From: Minwuiaceae bacterium
GTDB taxonomy: Bacteria; Pseudomonadota; Alphaproteobacteria; Minwuiales; Minwuiaceae
Direction: 5' to 3'
DNA: 37,475 nucleotides
Assembly: GCA_028278525.1 (NCBI GenBank)
Contig: JANQEE010000052.1
Span: 1-37,475 of the forward strand
This document shows, piece after piece, positions 17,165-25,461 of the stretch (within the stretch, counting starts at the first letter, position 1; the number at the start of each line of letters is the position of its first letter). Both the position numbers and the translations under genes were made by a program. The notes under the pieces are model-generated. The model was not told the origin of the DNA. It searched no databases and was given only the letters and a program-made list of their open reading frames with translations.

Positions 17165-18784
17165 ATGCGATCTATCTGCAAATCCACCGTCGTTGCCGCC
17201 GTCCTTGCGCTGCTGGCCGCGCCATCCGACAGCAACGCGTCATCGTTCGAGGCCTGTATCGACCGGCCGTCCCGCCAATGCTTGCTGGTCATCGCCAATC
17301 AAGCCGCGACGCAAACCGGTTCGCCCGAGAGTCGCGCGCGACTGTTCCTGGCCATCGCCGAGGCGCATGCGACGACGGGCGACAGTGCCCGCGCAGACCG
17401 GGCGATCGAAGCCGCCGTCGCCGCGGCGGGCGCGATCCGCGACCCCGCGCGCCGCTTGTCCATACTGGCGTCGGTCGCCGAGCGCCTGCAGGCGTCTGGT
17501 TCCGACGCCGCCAGCCGGCGCGCCCTCGCCGAGGCGGTGCGGCTCGTCGGCGACGGCCTGAACGGCCAGCCCGGTCACATCCTGATGGCAAGACTGGCCG
17601 TCCTGCGCGGCCTCGCGGCCCTGCAGGCGCGGCTCGGCCAATCCGATGCCTTTACCGAAACTGCGGATCGCTCGATCCGGGCGGCGGACCGGATACAAGA
17701 GTCCGGCCTGCGCAGTGCCGCGCTATCGATGATCGCCGAGGCCCAGTCGAAACTGGACCCCCGAGCGGCGGCGCAGACCCTGGGCCGCGCCGTCGACGCC
17801 GCGACCGAAATCCCATCACCGGCCGAGCGGGTCGCGGCGCTGTCGGCTGCGTCGGTAACCGCGTTGCAGACGGGCGCGCTGCGGCTGGCCGTGCAAACCG
17901 TCCGGGCCGCGCTCACCGCGGCGGCAGAGGTCGCGAATCCGTCCGAACGCGCCAGATTGACCGGCGGCATCATGCTCACAATGCTGACGTTCGGGGATTT
18001 TCCGGCCGGCGCCCCGGATGACGGCAGCCGCGACGACTGCCTCGCCGACCCGACCAGGGCCTGTCTTGCCCGCCATGCGCGGACCGCCGCCGAAGCGCTG
18101 CGCCAGGGTCGCGACGGCGCCGTTTATTTCCTGCACATCGCAAGGTCCTGGTCCGCGGCCGGCGATCGCGCGGCCGCGTCGCGCGCCCTGACAGACACGC
18201 TGGCGGCCCTCGAGTTCGTGTCGATGCCGAGCCTGAGGATGGCGCTGTTGCAGGATGTCGCCAGGCTGCAGTCGGATATCGGCGACCGGCCGGCGGCCCT
18301 CGCGACGCTGACCCGCCTTGCCCGACTGGTCGACACCGCGGTCGCCGGCGATTCCGGCTTGGATGTGCGATCCAAGGTCCACAGCCTGCTCCGCGTCGCC
18401 CGATCGAGCGCCGAACTCGGCGGCGATGCCGACGCCACCTGGTTCAGCCGGGCGATCGATCTCGCGGAAACCGCCGAAAACGCCTGGCATCGCGCGACCC
18501 TGCTGCGGGACATCGCCGTCCAGTACGCGACGATCGACCGTTCGGCGGCCGCCGAAACATTCGATCTGGCGGTCGATGCGGCGGCGGCGGTTGAATTCGC
18601 CGAATCCCGCGCCGACCTGCTGCTGACCGTCGCCGAATCGGGCATAGAAGCCGGTCTGCCGGCCACCGCCGAAGCCGTCGTCCCGGATATGCGCGTCGCG
18701 ATCGGCCGTTTCGACCGCCTGACCGATACGGCGCCGTATCGGGCGCGCCTGGCGCTTGTCCTGCTAAAGACCGGTCAGGGCTAA
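17165..18784 (+). CDS. Exported alpha-helical-repeat (TPR-like) protein of unknown function
   Basis: A 539-residue precursor with a Sec signal peptide (MRSICKSTVVAAVLALLAAP, likely cleavage near residue 25). The rest is almost entirely Ala/Arg-rich amphipathic helices arranged as repeated helix-turn-helix units of roughly 35-40 residues, such as 'RARLFLAIAEAHATTGDSARADRAIEAA', typical of TPR/SEL1-like solenoids. It contains a repeated short motif, C31-I-D-R-P-S-R-Q-C39-L and C292-L-A-D-P-T-R-A-C300-L, which splits the protein into two halves. With export to the periplasm, each Cys pair could form a disulfide. No catalytic residues are seen. It is a monocistronic plus-strand gene between the glycan island and the RND operon. 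A scaffold or binding role is possible, but no function is known to me. Confidence 0.8.
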   Translation: MRSICKSTVVAAVLALLAAPSDSNASSFEACIDRPSRQCLLVIANQAATQTGSPESRARLFLAIAEAHATTGDSARADRAIEAAVAAAGAIRDPARRLSILASVAERLQASGSDAASRRALAEAVRLVGDGLNGQPGHILMARLAVLRGLAALQARLGQSDAFTETADRSIRAADRIQESGLRSAALSMIAEAQSKLDPRAAAQTLGRAVDAATEIPSPAERVAALSAASVTALQTGALRLAVQTVRAALTAAAEVANPSERARLTGGIMLTMLTFGDFPAGAPDDGSRDDCLADPTRACLARHARTAAEALRQGRDGAVYFLHIARSWSAAGDRAAASRALTDTLAALEFVSMPSLRMALLQDVARLQSDIGDRPAALATLTRLARLVDTAVAGDSGLDVRSKVHSLLRVARSSAELGGDADATWFSRAIDLAETAENAWHRATLLRDIAVQYATIDRSAAAETFDLAVDAAAAVEFAESRADLLLTVAESGIEAGLPATAEAVVPDMRVAIGRFDRLTDTAPYRARLALVLLKTGQG

Positions 18785-18797
18785 GTGTTTCCGGCCA

Positions 18798-18817
18798 AGT
18801 GTGACGGCCGTCACACT
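18798..18817. promoter_or_regulatory. Perfect 20-bp palindrome with CRP-type core
   Basis: AGTGTGACGGCCGTCACACT is a perfect palindrome whose core TGTGA-N6-TCACA equals the CRP consensus half-sites. It lies 13 bases after the stop of the helical-repeat gene and about 155 bases before the RND operon. A second inverted repeat, GCCTAA-N13-TTAGGC (18823-18847), follows directly. With no loop and no T-run it is not a terminator. It is probably an operator for the RND operon, bound by a CRP/FNR-family protein or another dimeric regulator. Confidence 0.6.
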
Positions 18818-18971
18818 CTCTTGCCTAACCTGCCGAATGGCTTAGGCTTGGCATCGCAGGAGCTTTGATCCAGCAGGGACACGGCTGATAGTATTCCGCC
18901 GGCCCGACCGCGCATCTGGGTGCGCCGGCTATCGGTCGTTCGGCCCGGGATTCGGTCTTCATTGGGATGGA

Positions 18972-20126
18972 TTGGTGACGGTGCTCAGGCAATCGCTGTC
19001 GGTAGTGACGCTCGCAACAATCGCCTTCGCGCCCGCCGGCGCGCTGGCGCAGGGCGGGCCTGCCCTGGTCAAGGTCGACCAGGTCAAGACGGAGCCGCTG
19101 TCCCAGACCGTGCCGGTGCTCGGCCGCGTCGTCGCGCGCCAGCAGGGTCCGGTGGCGACCCGCGTCGCCGGCGCGGTGGCCGAGGTCAAGGTCGAGGTCG
19201 GCGACCGGGTCGAGGCCGGCGAGGTGCTCGCCCTGCTGGTCGACGAGCGCCGCCGCTACGAGCGCGAGCTTGCCCTGTCGGAACTCGCCGCGGCGGAGGC
19301 GCAGCAGAAGACGGCGGATGCCGAGCTCGGGCTGCGCCGCCAGGAATTCCGCCGTCTGGAGAGCCTGACCGGCTCCGCCGCCTTCTCCCGCGCCCGCCTC
19401 GACGACAAGCGCCAGGAAATCGTGGTCGCGCAGGGTCGCCTGTCCGAATCGGCGCAACGCATGCAGATGGCCAAGGCCCGTCTCAATCTGGCCGATTGGG
19501 ACCTGGAGCAGACCCGCGTGCTGGCGCCCTATCCCGGCGTCGTCAACGTCAAACATGTCAGCGCCGGCGCGTTCGTCGGCGTCGGCGATCCGATCGTCAC
19601 GCTGATCGACGATTCAGGCCTGGAGGTTGAGGCCGACGTCCCGACCGAGCGCGTGGCGGCGCTGAAACCGGGCACCGAAATCGGCATCCGGCTCGACGAC
19701 GGCAGCCTGCACGGCGCCAGCGTGCGCGCCGTGGTCCCGCGCGAGAACCCGCTGACCCGCACCCGCGCGGTTCGGTTCCTGCCGGCCTTCGGCGATGTCG
19801 CCCGGCCGCTGGCGATCGACCAGTCCGTCACGCTTAACCTGCCGATCGGCGTCGCCCGCGACGTGGTGACCGTGCATAAGGACGCGGTGATCAAGCGCCA
19901 GGGCGGCGCGCTGGTCTATATCGTCCTGGACGGCAAGGCCGAGATCCGCCCCGTCCGCCTGGGCGAGGCCGTAGCCGGCCGTTTCGAGGTCTTGAGCGGC
20001 CTGAAGCCCGGCGACGTGGTTGTGATCCGCGGCAACGAACGCTTAAGGCCGGGACAGCCGGTCCAGCCCGATAAGACCGGCGCCGCGGCCGGCGCCGTTA
20101 CCGGCCCGAAACGCGACGCATCATAA
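18972..20126 (+). CDS. RND efflux periplasmic adaptor (membrane fusion protein)
   Basis: A 384-residue precursor with a signal peptide ending near GALAQ (residue ~26). The biotinyl-lipoyl half-motifs surround a coiled-coil hairpin (~90-165, 'RRYERELALSELAAAEAQQKTADAEL'), followed by the second lipoyl half (RVLAPYPGVVNVKHVSAGAFVGVGDPI), a beta-barrel and a C-terminal membrane-proximal domain. It bridges the RND pump and an outer-membrane channel. The start is uncertain: TTG 18972, GTG 18975 and GTG 18981 are in frame, and GGGATGG is the best nearby Shine-Dalgarno. The RND pump gene begins 25 bases after its stop, forming a two-gene operon. No TolC-like gene is present, so an outer-membrane partner encoded elsewhere is needed. 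Confidence 0.92.
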   Translation: MVTVLRQSLSVVTLATIAFAPAGALAQGGPALVKVDQVKTEPLSQTVPVLGRVVARQQGPVATRVAGAVAEVKVEVGDRVEAGEVLALLVDERRRYERELALSELAAAEAQQKTADAELGLRRQEFRRLESLTGSAAFSRARLDDKRQEIVVAQGRLSESAQRMQMAKARLNLADWDLEQTRVLAPYPGVVNVKHVSAGAFVGVGDPIVTLIDDSGLEVEADVPTERVAALKPGTEIGIRLDDGSLHGASVRAVVPRENPLTRTRAVRFLPAFGDVARPLAIDQSVTLNLPIGVARDVVTVHKDAVIKRQGGALVYIVLDGKAEIRPVRLGEAVAGRFEVLSGLKPGDVVVIRGNERLRPGQPVQPDKTGAAAGAVTGPKRDAS

Positions 20127-20151
20127 ACTCAGGTATCCGCGAGGCAGCGCC

Positions 20152-23100
20152 ATGAACCTGATCCGCCTTGCCATCGAACGGCCGATCGCGGTGATCTCCG
20201 CCGTGATCATGGCGGTGATGTTCGGCGCCGTGGCGCTGGCGACGATCCCGATCCAGCTCACGCCCGACGTGCGCCGCCCGATCATCACCATCACCACCAC
20301 TTGGTTCGGCGCCGCGCCGGCCGAGGTGGAGCGCGAGATCGTCAACCGCCAGGAAGAGGTGCTGAAGGGCGTCGAAGGCCTGGAGGAGATGATCAGCCGC
20401 TCCCGCGACGGCGAAGCGGAAGTCACGCTGGAGTTCCGCATCGACCAGAACATGGACCGGGCTCTGCTGCTTGTCGCCAACCGGCTCGACCGGGTCGACG
20501 GCTACCCGGACGAGGCGGACGAGCCTATCCTCTCAACCTCGGGCAGCGAAGATTCCGCCATCGCCTGGTTCATCCTGACCCGGGCGGAAGGCAACGACAA
20601 AGAGATCCACAGCTTCGGGGACTTCGGCGAAGACGCGATCCAGGACCGGCTGGAACGGGTCACCGGCGTCTCCCGCACCAACCTGTTCGGCGGCAGCGAA
20701 CGGGAGATGCAGGTCACAATCCTGCCGGAGCGGATGGCCCGCTACGGCCTGACCGTGCCGCAGGTGGTCGACGCTTTGCGCCGCGCCAACATCTCCATGA
20801 GCGCCGGCGACGTCGACGAAGGCAAGCGCCGCTACGTGGTCCGCACGGAGGGCGAGTTCACCCGGCCGGACCAGGTCGCCGACGTCATCCTGCGCAGCAT
20901 CAACGATCCCGTAACCGGCCGCCTCGCCCGCGTCACCGTCGGCGACATCGCCGAGATCGGCTTCGGCTACAAGGAGCCCACCGCCAGGATCCGCTTCCTC
21001 GGCCAGCCGGCGATCGCCATCAACGCGATTCGCGAAACCGGCGCCAATGTGATCGACACCATGGTCGGCATCCGGGAGGCGGTCGCGGACCTCAACGCTT
21101 TCGCCCTGCCGAACGCAAAGCTCGTGCTGAATCAGGTCTATGACGAGACCGTCTATATCGTCAGCGCCATCGATCTGGTGATCCAGAATATCTACATCGG
21201 CGGGCTGCTCGCGGCGGTCATCCTGCTGCTGTTCCTGCGTTCGTTCGGCGCGACCCTGATCATCTCGGTGGCCATCCCGGTTTCCGTGGTCGCGTCGTTC
21301 GTCGCCATGGCCGCGATGGGGCGGTCGATCAACGTGATCTCGCTCGCCGGCATCGCCTTCGCCGTCGGCATGGTGGTCGATGCCGCTATCGTCGTGCTGG
21401 AAAACATCTACCGCCTGCGTCAGTCCGGCCGGTCGTCCTCGGAAGCGGCCTATGAAGGCGCGCGTCAGGTTTGGGGCGCGGTTCTCGTCTCGGCGCTCAC
21501 CACGGTGATGGTGTTCATCCCGATCCTGGTCATGAAGCTGGAAGTCGGCCAGCTGTTCCGCGACATCGCGGTCGCCATCTCCGTCGCGGTCATGCTGTCG
21601 CTCGTCGTCGCGATTACCCTGATACCGGCGATGTCCCGGCGCCTGCTCGGCGGCCCGTCGTCCGGTAGCCTGGTCATGCGCCGCCTGCCGGTGATCGACG
21701 ATCTCGCCGGTTTGTTCGCCGGCGGCGTGATGGCCTTCACCCGCGTGGTCGTCGCCAGTCGCCCCCTTGCCGTCGTTGTCGTCGCAACGGTCGCCACGGC
21801 GGCCGGTGTCGGCAGCTACCTCTATCTGCCGAAGCTCGAATACCTGCCGGAGGGCAACCGCAACCTGGTATTCGGCATCATCCTGCCGCCGCCCGGCTAC
21901 AATCTCGACACGACGACCGAGATCGCCGAGCAGATAGAAGGCTCCGCCAAGCCGCTCTGGGCAATCGAGACCGGCCCTGAATCCGAACCGGGCCAACCGC
22001 CGAAGGTAGAGAACTTCTTCTTCGTCGCAACCCGCGCCACGACGTTCCTGGGCGCCACCGCCGTCGACGGTCAGCGCGCGGGCGAGTTGATCGGCCCGCT
22101 CAGCCAGCCGATCTTCCGCGAACCGGGCACATTCGGCTTTCTCACCCAACCGTCTCTGTTCGGCCGCGGGATTGGCGGTGGCCGCTCGATCGAACTCAAC
22201 ATCTCCGGCCCGAACCTGGAGCAGACGCTCGGCATCGCTCTGCAGGCCACCGGCATGGTCAGCGGCATCCTGCCCCGCGAGGAGGGCCACCAGTTGCGGC
22301 CGATCCCCGGCCTGGAACTCGGCGCGCCGGAAGTCCGCCTGTTCCCGGATCGCGTCCGCCTGGCCGACAGCGGCGTCACCGCCCGCGATCTCGGCATGAC
22401 TGTCGACGCCTTCAACGACGGCCTCCGCGTCGCCGAAATCACCGTCGACGGCAAGCGTATCGACCTCACCCTGATCGGCCCGGTCGACGAGACGCTCCGA
22501 ACCCAGGGCATCGACGCGCTGCCCGTGGTCACCGAATCCGGCCAGATCCTGCCGGCTGCCTCGCTCGCCGACATCCGTGTTACCTCCGGGCCGACGGAGA
22601 TCCGCCATCTGGAACGCGAGCGCACGGTAACGTTGGAGATCCGGCCGACCAACCAGCTGCCGCTGGAAGCGGCGATGGAGATCCTTCAGGCCCAAGTGAT
22701 CGACAAACTAGAGGCCGGCGGCTTGCCGCCCGGCGTCAAACTGGGCCTGTCGGGCACCGCCGATCAACTGACCCAGACCTGGGACGCCATGGTCCTCAAC
22801 CTGGGGCTCGCCATCGCCATCGTCTATCTGGTGATGGCAGTGCTGTTCGAAAGCTTCGTCTATCCGCTGATCATCCTGATCTCGGTACCGCTTGCCGCGG
22901 CCGGCGGCGTCGGCGGTCTCGCGATCCTCAACCTGTTCACCTACCAGGCGCTGGACATGTTGACCCTGCTCGGCTTCGTCATCCTGATCGGCATCGTGGT
23001 CAACAACGCCATCCTGCTGGTCCACCAGACCCTGCATCATCTGCGCGAGGAAGGGTTGGAACCGCAGCAGGCGATTCTGGAGGCGACGCGCAACCGGCTC

Positions 23101-23331
23101 CGTCCGATTTTCATGAGCACGCTGACCAGTGTCGTCGGCATGCTGCCGCTCGTGCTGTTCCCCGGCGCCGGGTCGGAGCTCTACCGCGGTCTCGGCTCCG
23201 TTGTGGTCGGCGGCCTGTCGCTCTCGGCGGTGCTCACCCTGCTGCTGATCCCGCCGATGCTGACCGTCTTCCTGACGCGCCGCTCCACCCGCGTGGCTCC
23301 CGCGACCGCCGAAGCCGCCCCGGCCGAGTGA
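20152..23331 (+). CDS. RND family efflux pump, inner-membrane transporter (AcrB/HAE superfamily)
   Basis: A 1059-residue RND pump with the standard duplicated layout: TM1 (LAIERPIAVISAVIMAVMFG), a large porter loop, TM2-6, TM7, a second porter loop, and TM8-12 near the C-terminus. TM4 carries GMVVD410-A411-AIVVLEN, so only the first of the two AcrB TM4 aspartates is kept. In TM10 the AcrB Lys940 position is N951 (GIVVNNAILLVH). This pattern is seen in non-AcrB HAE clades and implies a modified proton relay. Family function is proton-driven export of hydrophobic or amphiphilic compounds as a homotrimer. The ribosome binding site GAGGCAGCGCC precedes ATG 20152. The substrate is unknown; the adaptor is encoded directly upstream. 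Confidence 0.94.
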   Translation: MNLIRLAIERPIAVISAVIMAVMFGAVALATIPIQLTPDVRRPIITITTTWFGAAPAEVEREIVNRQEEVLKGVEGLEEMISRSRDGEAEVTLEFRIDQNMDRALLLVANRLDRVDGYPDEADEPILSTSGSEDSAIAWFILTRAEGNDKEIHSFGDFGEDAIQDRLERVTGVSRTNLFGGSEREMQVTILPERMARYGLTVPQVVDALRRANISMSAGDVDEGKRRYVVRTEGEFTRPDQVADVILRSINDPVTGRLARVTVGDIAEIGFGYKEPTARIRFLGQPAIAINAIRETGANVIDTMVGIREAVADLNAFALPNAKLVLNQVYDETVYIVSAIDLVIQNIYIGGLLAAVILLLFLRSFGATLIISVAIPVSVVASFVAMAAMGRSINVISLAGIAFAVGMVVDAAIVVLENIYRLRQSGRSSSEAAYEGARQVWGAVLVSALTTVMVFIPILVMKLEVGQLFRDIAVAISVAVMLSLVVAITLIPAMSRRLLGGPSSGSLVMRRLPVIDDLAGLFAGGVMAFTRVVVASRPLAVVVVATVATAAGVGSYLYLPKLEYLPEGNRNLVFGIILPPPGYNLDTTTEIAEQIEGSAKPLWAIETGPESEPGQPPKVENFFFVATRATTFLGATAVDGQRAGELIGPLSQPIFREPGTFGFLTQPSLFGRGIGGGRSIELNISGPNLEQTLGIALQATGMVSGILPREEGHQLRPIPGLELGAPEVRLFPDRVRLADSGVTARDLGMTVDAFNDGLRVAEITVDGKRIDLTLIGPVDETLRTQGIDALPVVTESGQILPAASLADIRVTSGPTEIRHLERERTVTLEIRPTNQLPLEAAMEILQAQVIDKLEAGGLPPGVKLGLSGTADQLTQTWDAMVLNLGLAIAIVYLVMAVLFESFVYPLIILISVPLAAAGGVGGLAILNLFTYQALDMLTLLGFVILIGIVVNNAILLVHQTLHHLREEGLEPQQAILEATRNRLRPIFMSTLTSVVGMLPLVLFPGAGSELYRGLGSVVVGGLSLSAVLTLLLIPPMLTVFLTRRSTRVAPATAEAAPAE

Positions 23332-23451
23332 CCCGATCCCGGCCCACGCAAGACTTCGTGATGACGCCGCCCCCAGTTCTGCCTTAATGTCGGCGTTTGG
23401 ATCAGCCGGCAACCAAGCCGGCGGCGCGTCGACAAAGATGGGGCACTGCAC

Positions 23452-23643
23452 ATGGGTCGGATTGTGGTCGCAGGCATCGCGCTTGCGGTGTTGGCGAGTT
23501 GTGAGCCGTTACCGGAAACCTGGTACGAACAGCGCTGCCTCCAGGCCGGCTTCAAGCGCGGCAGCGTGGATTTCGAGCGCTGCACCAAGCGCGACATCGA
23601 ATGGATCAAGCGCAATTCCGGCGAGGCCGGCGGCCGGCTCTAG
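23452..23643 (+). CDS. Small putative lipoprotein
   Basis: A 63-residue precursor. The N-terminus MGRIVVAGIALAVLASCEP is a clear lipoprotein signal with lipobox L-A-S-C17. The mature part is about 47 residues and carries the motif RCLQAGFKRGSVDFERCTKR: a Cys, then 'GF..GS.DF..C', which recurs in many short alphaproteobacterial lipoproteins. The two Cys of the mature domain could pair. The frame is short and the Shine-Dalgarno weak (GGGGCACTGCAC), but the lipobox and motif together make it credible. It lies between the RND pump and the TAXI binding protein on the same strand. Function unknown. Confidence 0.75.
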   Translation: MGRIVVAGIALAVLASCEPLPETWYEQRCLQAGFKRGSVDFERCTKRDIEWIKRNSGEAGGRL

Positions 23644-23677
23644 AGCTATGTAGCGCCGCCTTTCAAACCGCGTTCCC

Positions 23678-23706
23678 TTGGCGGACCGAACGAAGCGGCG
23701 TATAAG
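23678..23706 (+). promoter_or_regulatory. Sigma-70-like promoter directly before the TAXI binding-protein gene
   Basis: TTGGCG (23678-23683), a 17-base spacer and TATAAG (23701-23706) form a good -35/-10 pair. The -10 element ends only 5 bases before ATG 23712, so transcription would start at or next to the A of the start codon. The mRNA could therefore be leaderless, consistent with the lack of a Shine-Dalgarno sequence. Confidence 0.55.
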
Positions 23707-23711
23707 ACCTT

Positions 23712-24767
23712 ATGCAACGCGCGTTCGGCTTTTCCCTGTTGGTAATATCGACACTCGCGGGGCTAAGTCTGAGCGCCGGCCACCGTTCGGCCGTCGCCGA
23801 GGAAATCACCTTCTTCCGCATCGGCACCGGCTCGACGGCCGGCACCTACTATCCCGTCGGTGCGCTGATCGCCAACGCCATTTCCAATCCACCCGGCAGC
23901 CGCGCTTGCGAGGCCGGCGGCTCCTGCGGCGTGCCCGGCGTGATCGGCGCGGCGGTCGCGACCCAGGGCTCGGTCGCCAATATCAACGCCATCGCATCCG
24001 GCGCGCTGGAATCCGGCCTGGCTCAGTCGGACACCGTGGACGCCGCGGTGAAAGGGACCGGCCCATTCGCGGGCAGTGGCCGCCACGACACCATCCGGGT
24101 CGTCGCCAACCTTTATCCGGAAAGCCTGCACTTGGTGGTGCGCAAGGAAGCCGGCATCGAAACCATCGACGATTTGCGCGGCAAAAGGGTGTCCCTCGAC
24201 ACCAAGGGCTCGGGCACGCGGGTTATCGCCAATCTCGTGCTCGATGCCTTCGGAATCGGCGAGGATGCCCTAATTGCCGCCGACTATCCGCCCGGCGAGG
24301 CGGTCGACATGATGTTCGCGGAGGAGGTCGACGCCTTCTTTCTGGTCGCCGGTTATCCGACCCGCGCGGTGACCGAACTGGCGCGGGTCGGCAAGGCGAC
24401 CTTGCTGCCCATCGCGGACGAGCGGGTGTTTCGCCTGCTTGAACGTCACCCCTACCTGGCGGTCGACCAAATTCCCGCCGACGCCTATACCGAAATCGGC
24501 GAGACCGACACGGTCAGCGTCGGCGCGCAGTGGGTGGTCGACGCCGGCCTTGAGGAAGAGTTCGTCTACCGCCTGACCGAGGCGCTTTGGCATCCGAACA
24601 ACCGGGCCCTGCTCGATTCCGGCCATGACAAGGCCCGCCTGATCCAGCTTGAGACGGCGTTGAAGGGCGTGTCGGCGCCGCTGCATCCCGGCGCCGAGCG
24701 GTACTATCGGGAACGCGACATGATCAAGGGCGGTCTTCCCCGTCCAAAACGCCGTCCTCCGACCTAG
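23712..24767 (+). CDS. TAXI family TRAP transporter solute-binding protein
   Basis: A 351-residue precursor with a signal peptide (cleavage near AVAEE, residue ~29). TFFRIGTGSTAGTYYPVGALIANAIS is the family N-terminus that gives the TAXI name, with the variant 'GTGSTAGTYYP'. GVIGAAVATQGSVANINAIASGALESGLAQSD and NLYPESLHLVVRKEAGIETIDDLRGKRVSLDTKGSGT are the other conserved blocks. It should bind a small carboxylate such as an amino acid or dicarboxylate and deliver it to a fused DctQM membrane protein. No TRAP membrane gene is in the window, so the protein is an orphan here. Its last 44 bases overlap the 3' end of the convergent GST gene. The C-terminus is basic and Pro-rich (GGLPRPKRRPPT). 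Confidence 0.9.
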   Translation: MQRAFGFSLLVISTLAGLSLSAGHRSAVAEEITFFRIGTGSTAGTYYPVGALIANAISNPPGSRACEAGGSCGVPGVIGAAVATQGSVANINAIASGALESGLAQSDTVDAAVKGTGPFAGSGRHDTIRVVANLYPESLHLVVRKEAGIETIDDLRGKRVSLDTKGSGTRVIANLVLDAFGIGEDALIAADYPPGEAVDMMFAEEVDAFFLVAGYPTRAVTELARVGKATLLPIADERVFRLLERHPYLAVDQIPADAYTEIGETDTVSVGAQWVVDAGLEEEFVYRLTEALWHPNNRALLDSGHDKARLIQLETALKGVSAPLHPGAERYYRERDMIKGGLPRPKRRPPT

Positions 24768-25386
24768 CTGCGTCCAACCACGCAATCATCGCCGGCCAGC
24801 CAAGCACCGCGTCGCGATAGTCCGCCGAGACCGGGTCCAGTTCGACCTGATAGGTCGCGAAGCGGCTGACGACCGGCGCATACATCGCATCCGCCGCGGT
24901 GAACGCGCCGAACAGGAAGGGGCCGTCCCCCTTCTCGCCGAACCGCGTCCGGCAGTCGCGCCAGATTTCCGTAATCCGCGCGACATCGACTGCGACCTCG
25001 TCGGTCATGCCGGCACCCGGCCGGGAGGCGCGGCAGTTCATCGGCATATTCTCGCGCAGGGCGAAGAAGCCGGAATGCATCTCCGCACTGATGCTGCGCG
25101 CCGTTGCCCTCGTTTCCACATCGTCCGGCCACAACCGGGCCTCGGGGAAACGCTCGGCCAGATACTCGCAGATCGACAGCGTATCGTAGACGGTCAACCC
25201 ACCGTGCTTAAGCACCGGCACCTTGCCGGCGCCGGAATACCGCAGGATCTGTTCCTTGGTATCCGGCTTGCCGAGCAGGATGACCTCTTCGTCGAAGTCC
25301 ACGCCGGTCGCGGCGAGCGCCAGCCATGCCCGCAGACTCCACGACGAATAGTTCTTGTTGCCGATCACCAGCAGAAATTCGGACAT
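24724..25386 (-). CDS. Glutathione S-transferase family protein
   Basis: A 220-residue cytosolic protein. The N-terminal thioredoxin-like domain has LLVIGNKNYSSWSLRAWLAL, whose 'N-Y-S-S-W-S' stretch holds the probable catalytic Ser, and the cis-proline block GKVPVLKHGGLTVYDTLSICEYLAE, which binds the glutathione gamma-glutamyl moiety. The C-terminal helical domain includes the N-capping motif region FGAFTAADAMYAPVVSR. The start is ATG 25386. The open frame continues far upstream, but that part is antisense to the aminopeptidase gene. It diverges from the aminopeptidase gene (75 bases apart) and converges with the TAXI gene, overlapping it by 44 bases. The specific substrate is unknown. Confidence 0.92.
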   Translation of the reverse strand: MSEFLLVIGNKNYSSWSLRAWLALAATGVDFDEEVILLGKPDTKEQILRYSGAGKVPVLKHGGLTVYDTLSICEYLAERFPEARLWPDDVETRATARSISAEMHSGFFALRENMPMNCRASRPGAGMTDEVAVDVARITEIWRDCRTRFGEKGDGPFLFGAFTAADAMYAPVVSRFATYQVELDPVSADYRDAVLGWPAMIAWLDAARSEDGVLDGEDRP

Positions 25387-25461
25387 GCGTACTCCCTTTA
25401 CCGTCGCCTCTTTACCTCGGCGAGGCCACGGGCGATATAAGTCAGACCCCGAACTGGAGCA

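Noticed and set aside
20533..22695. 720-codon minus-strand open frame opposite the RND pump
   Set aside because: Low-complexity Asp/His/Arg/Gly-rich product typical of antisense frames; the pump frame carries all family motifs.
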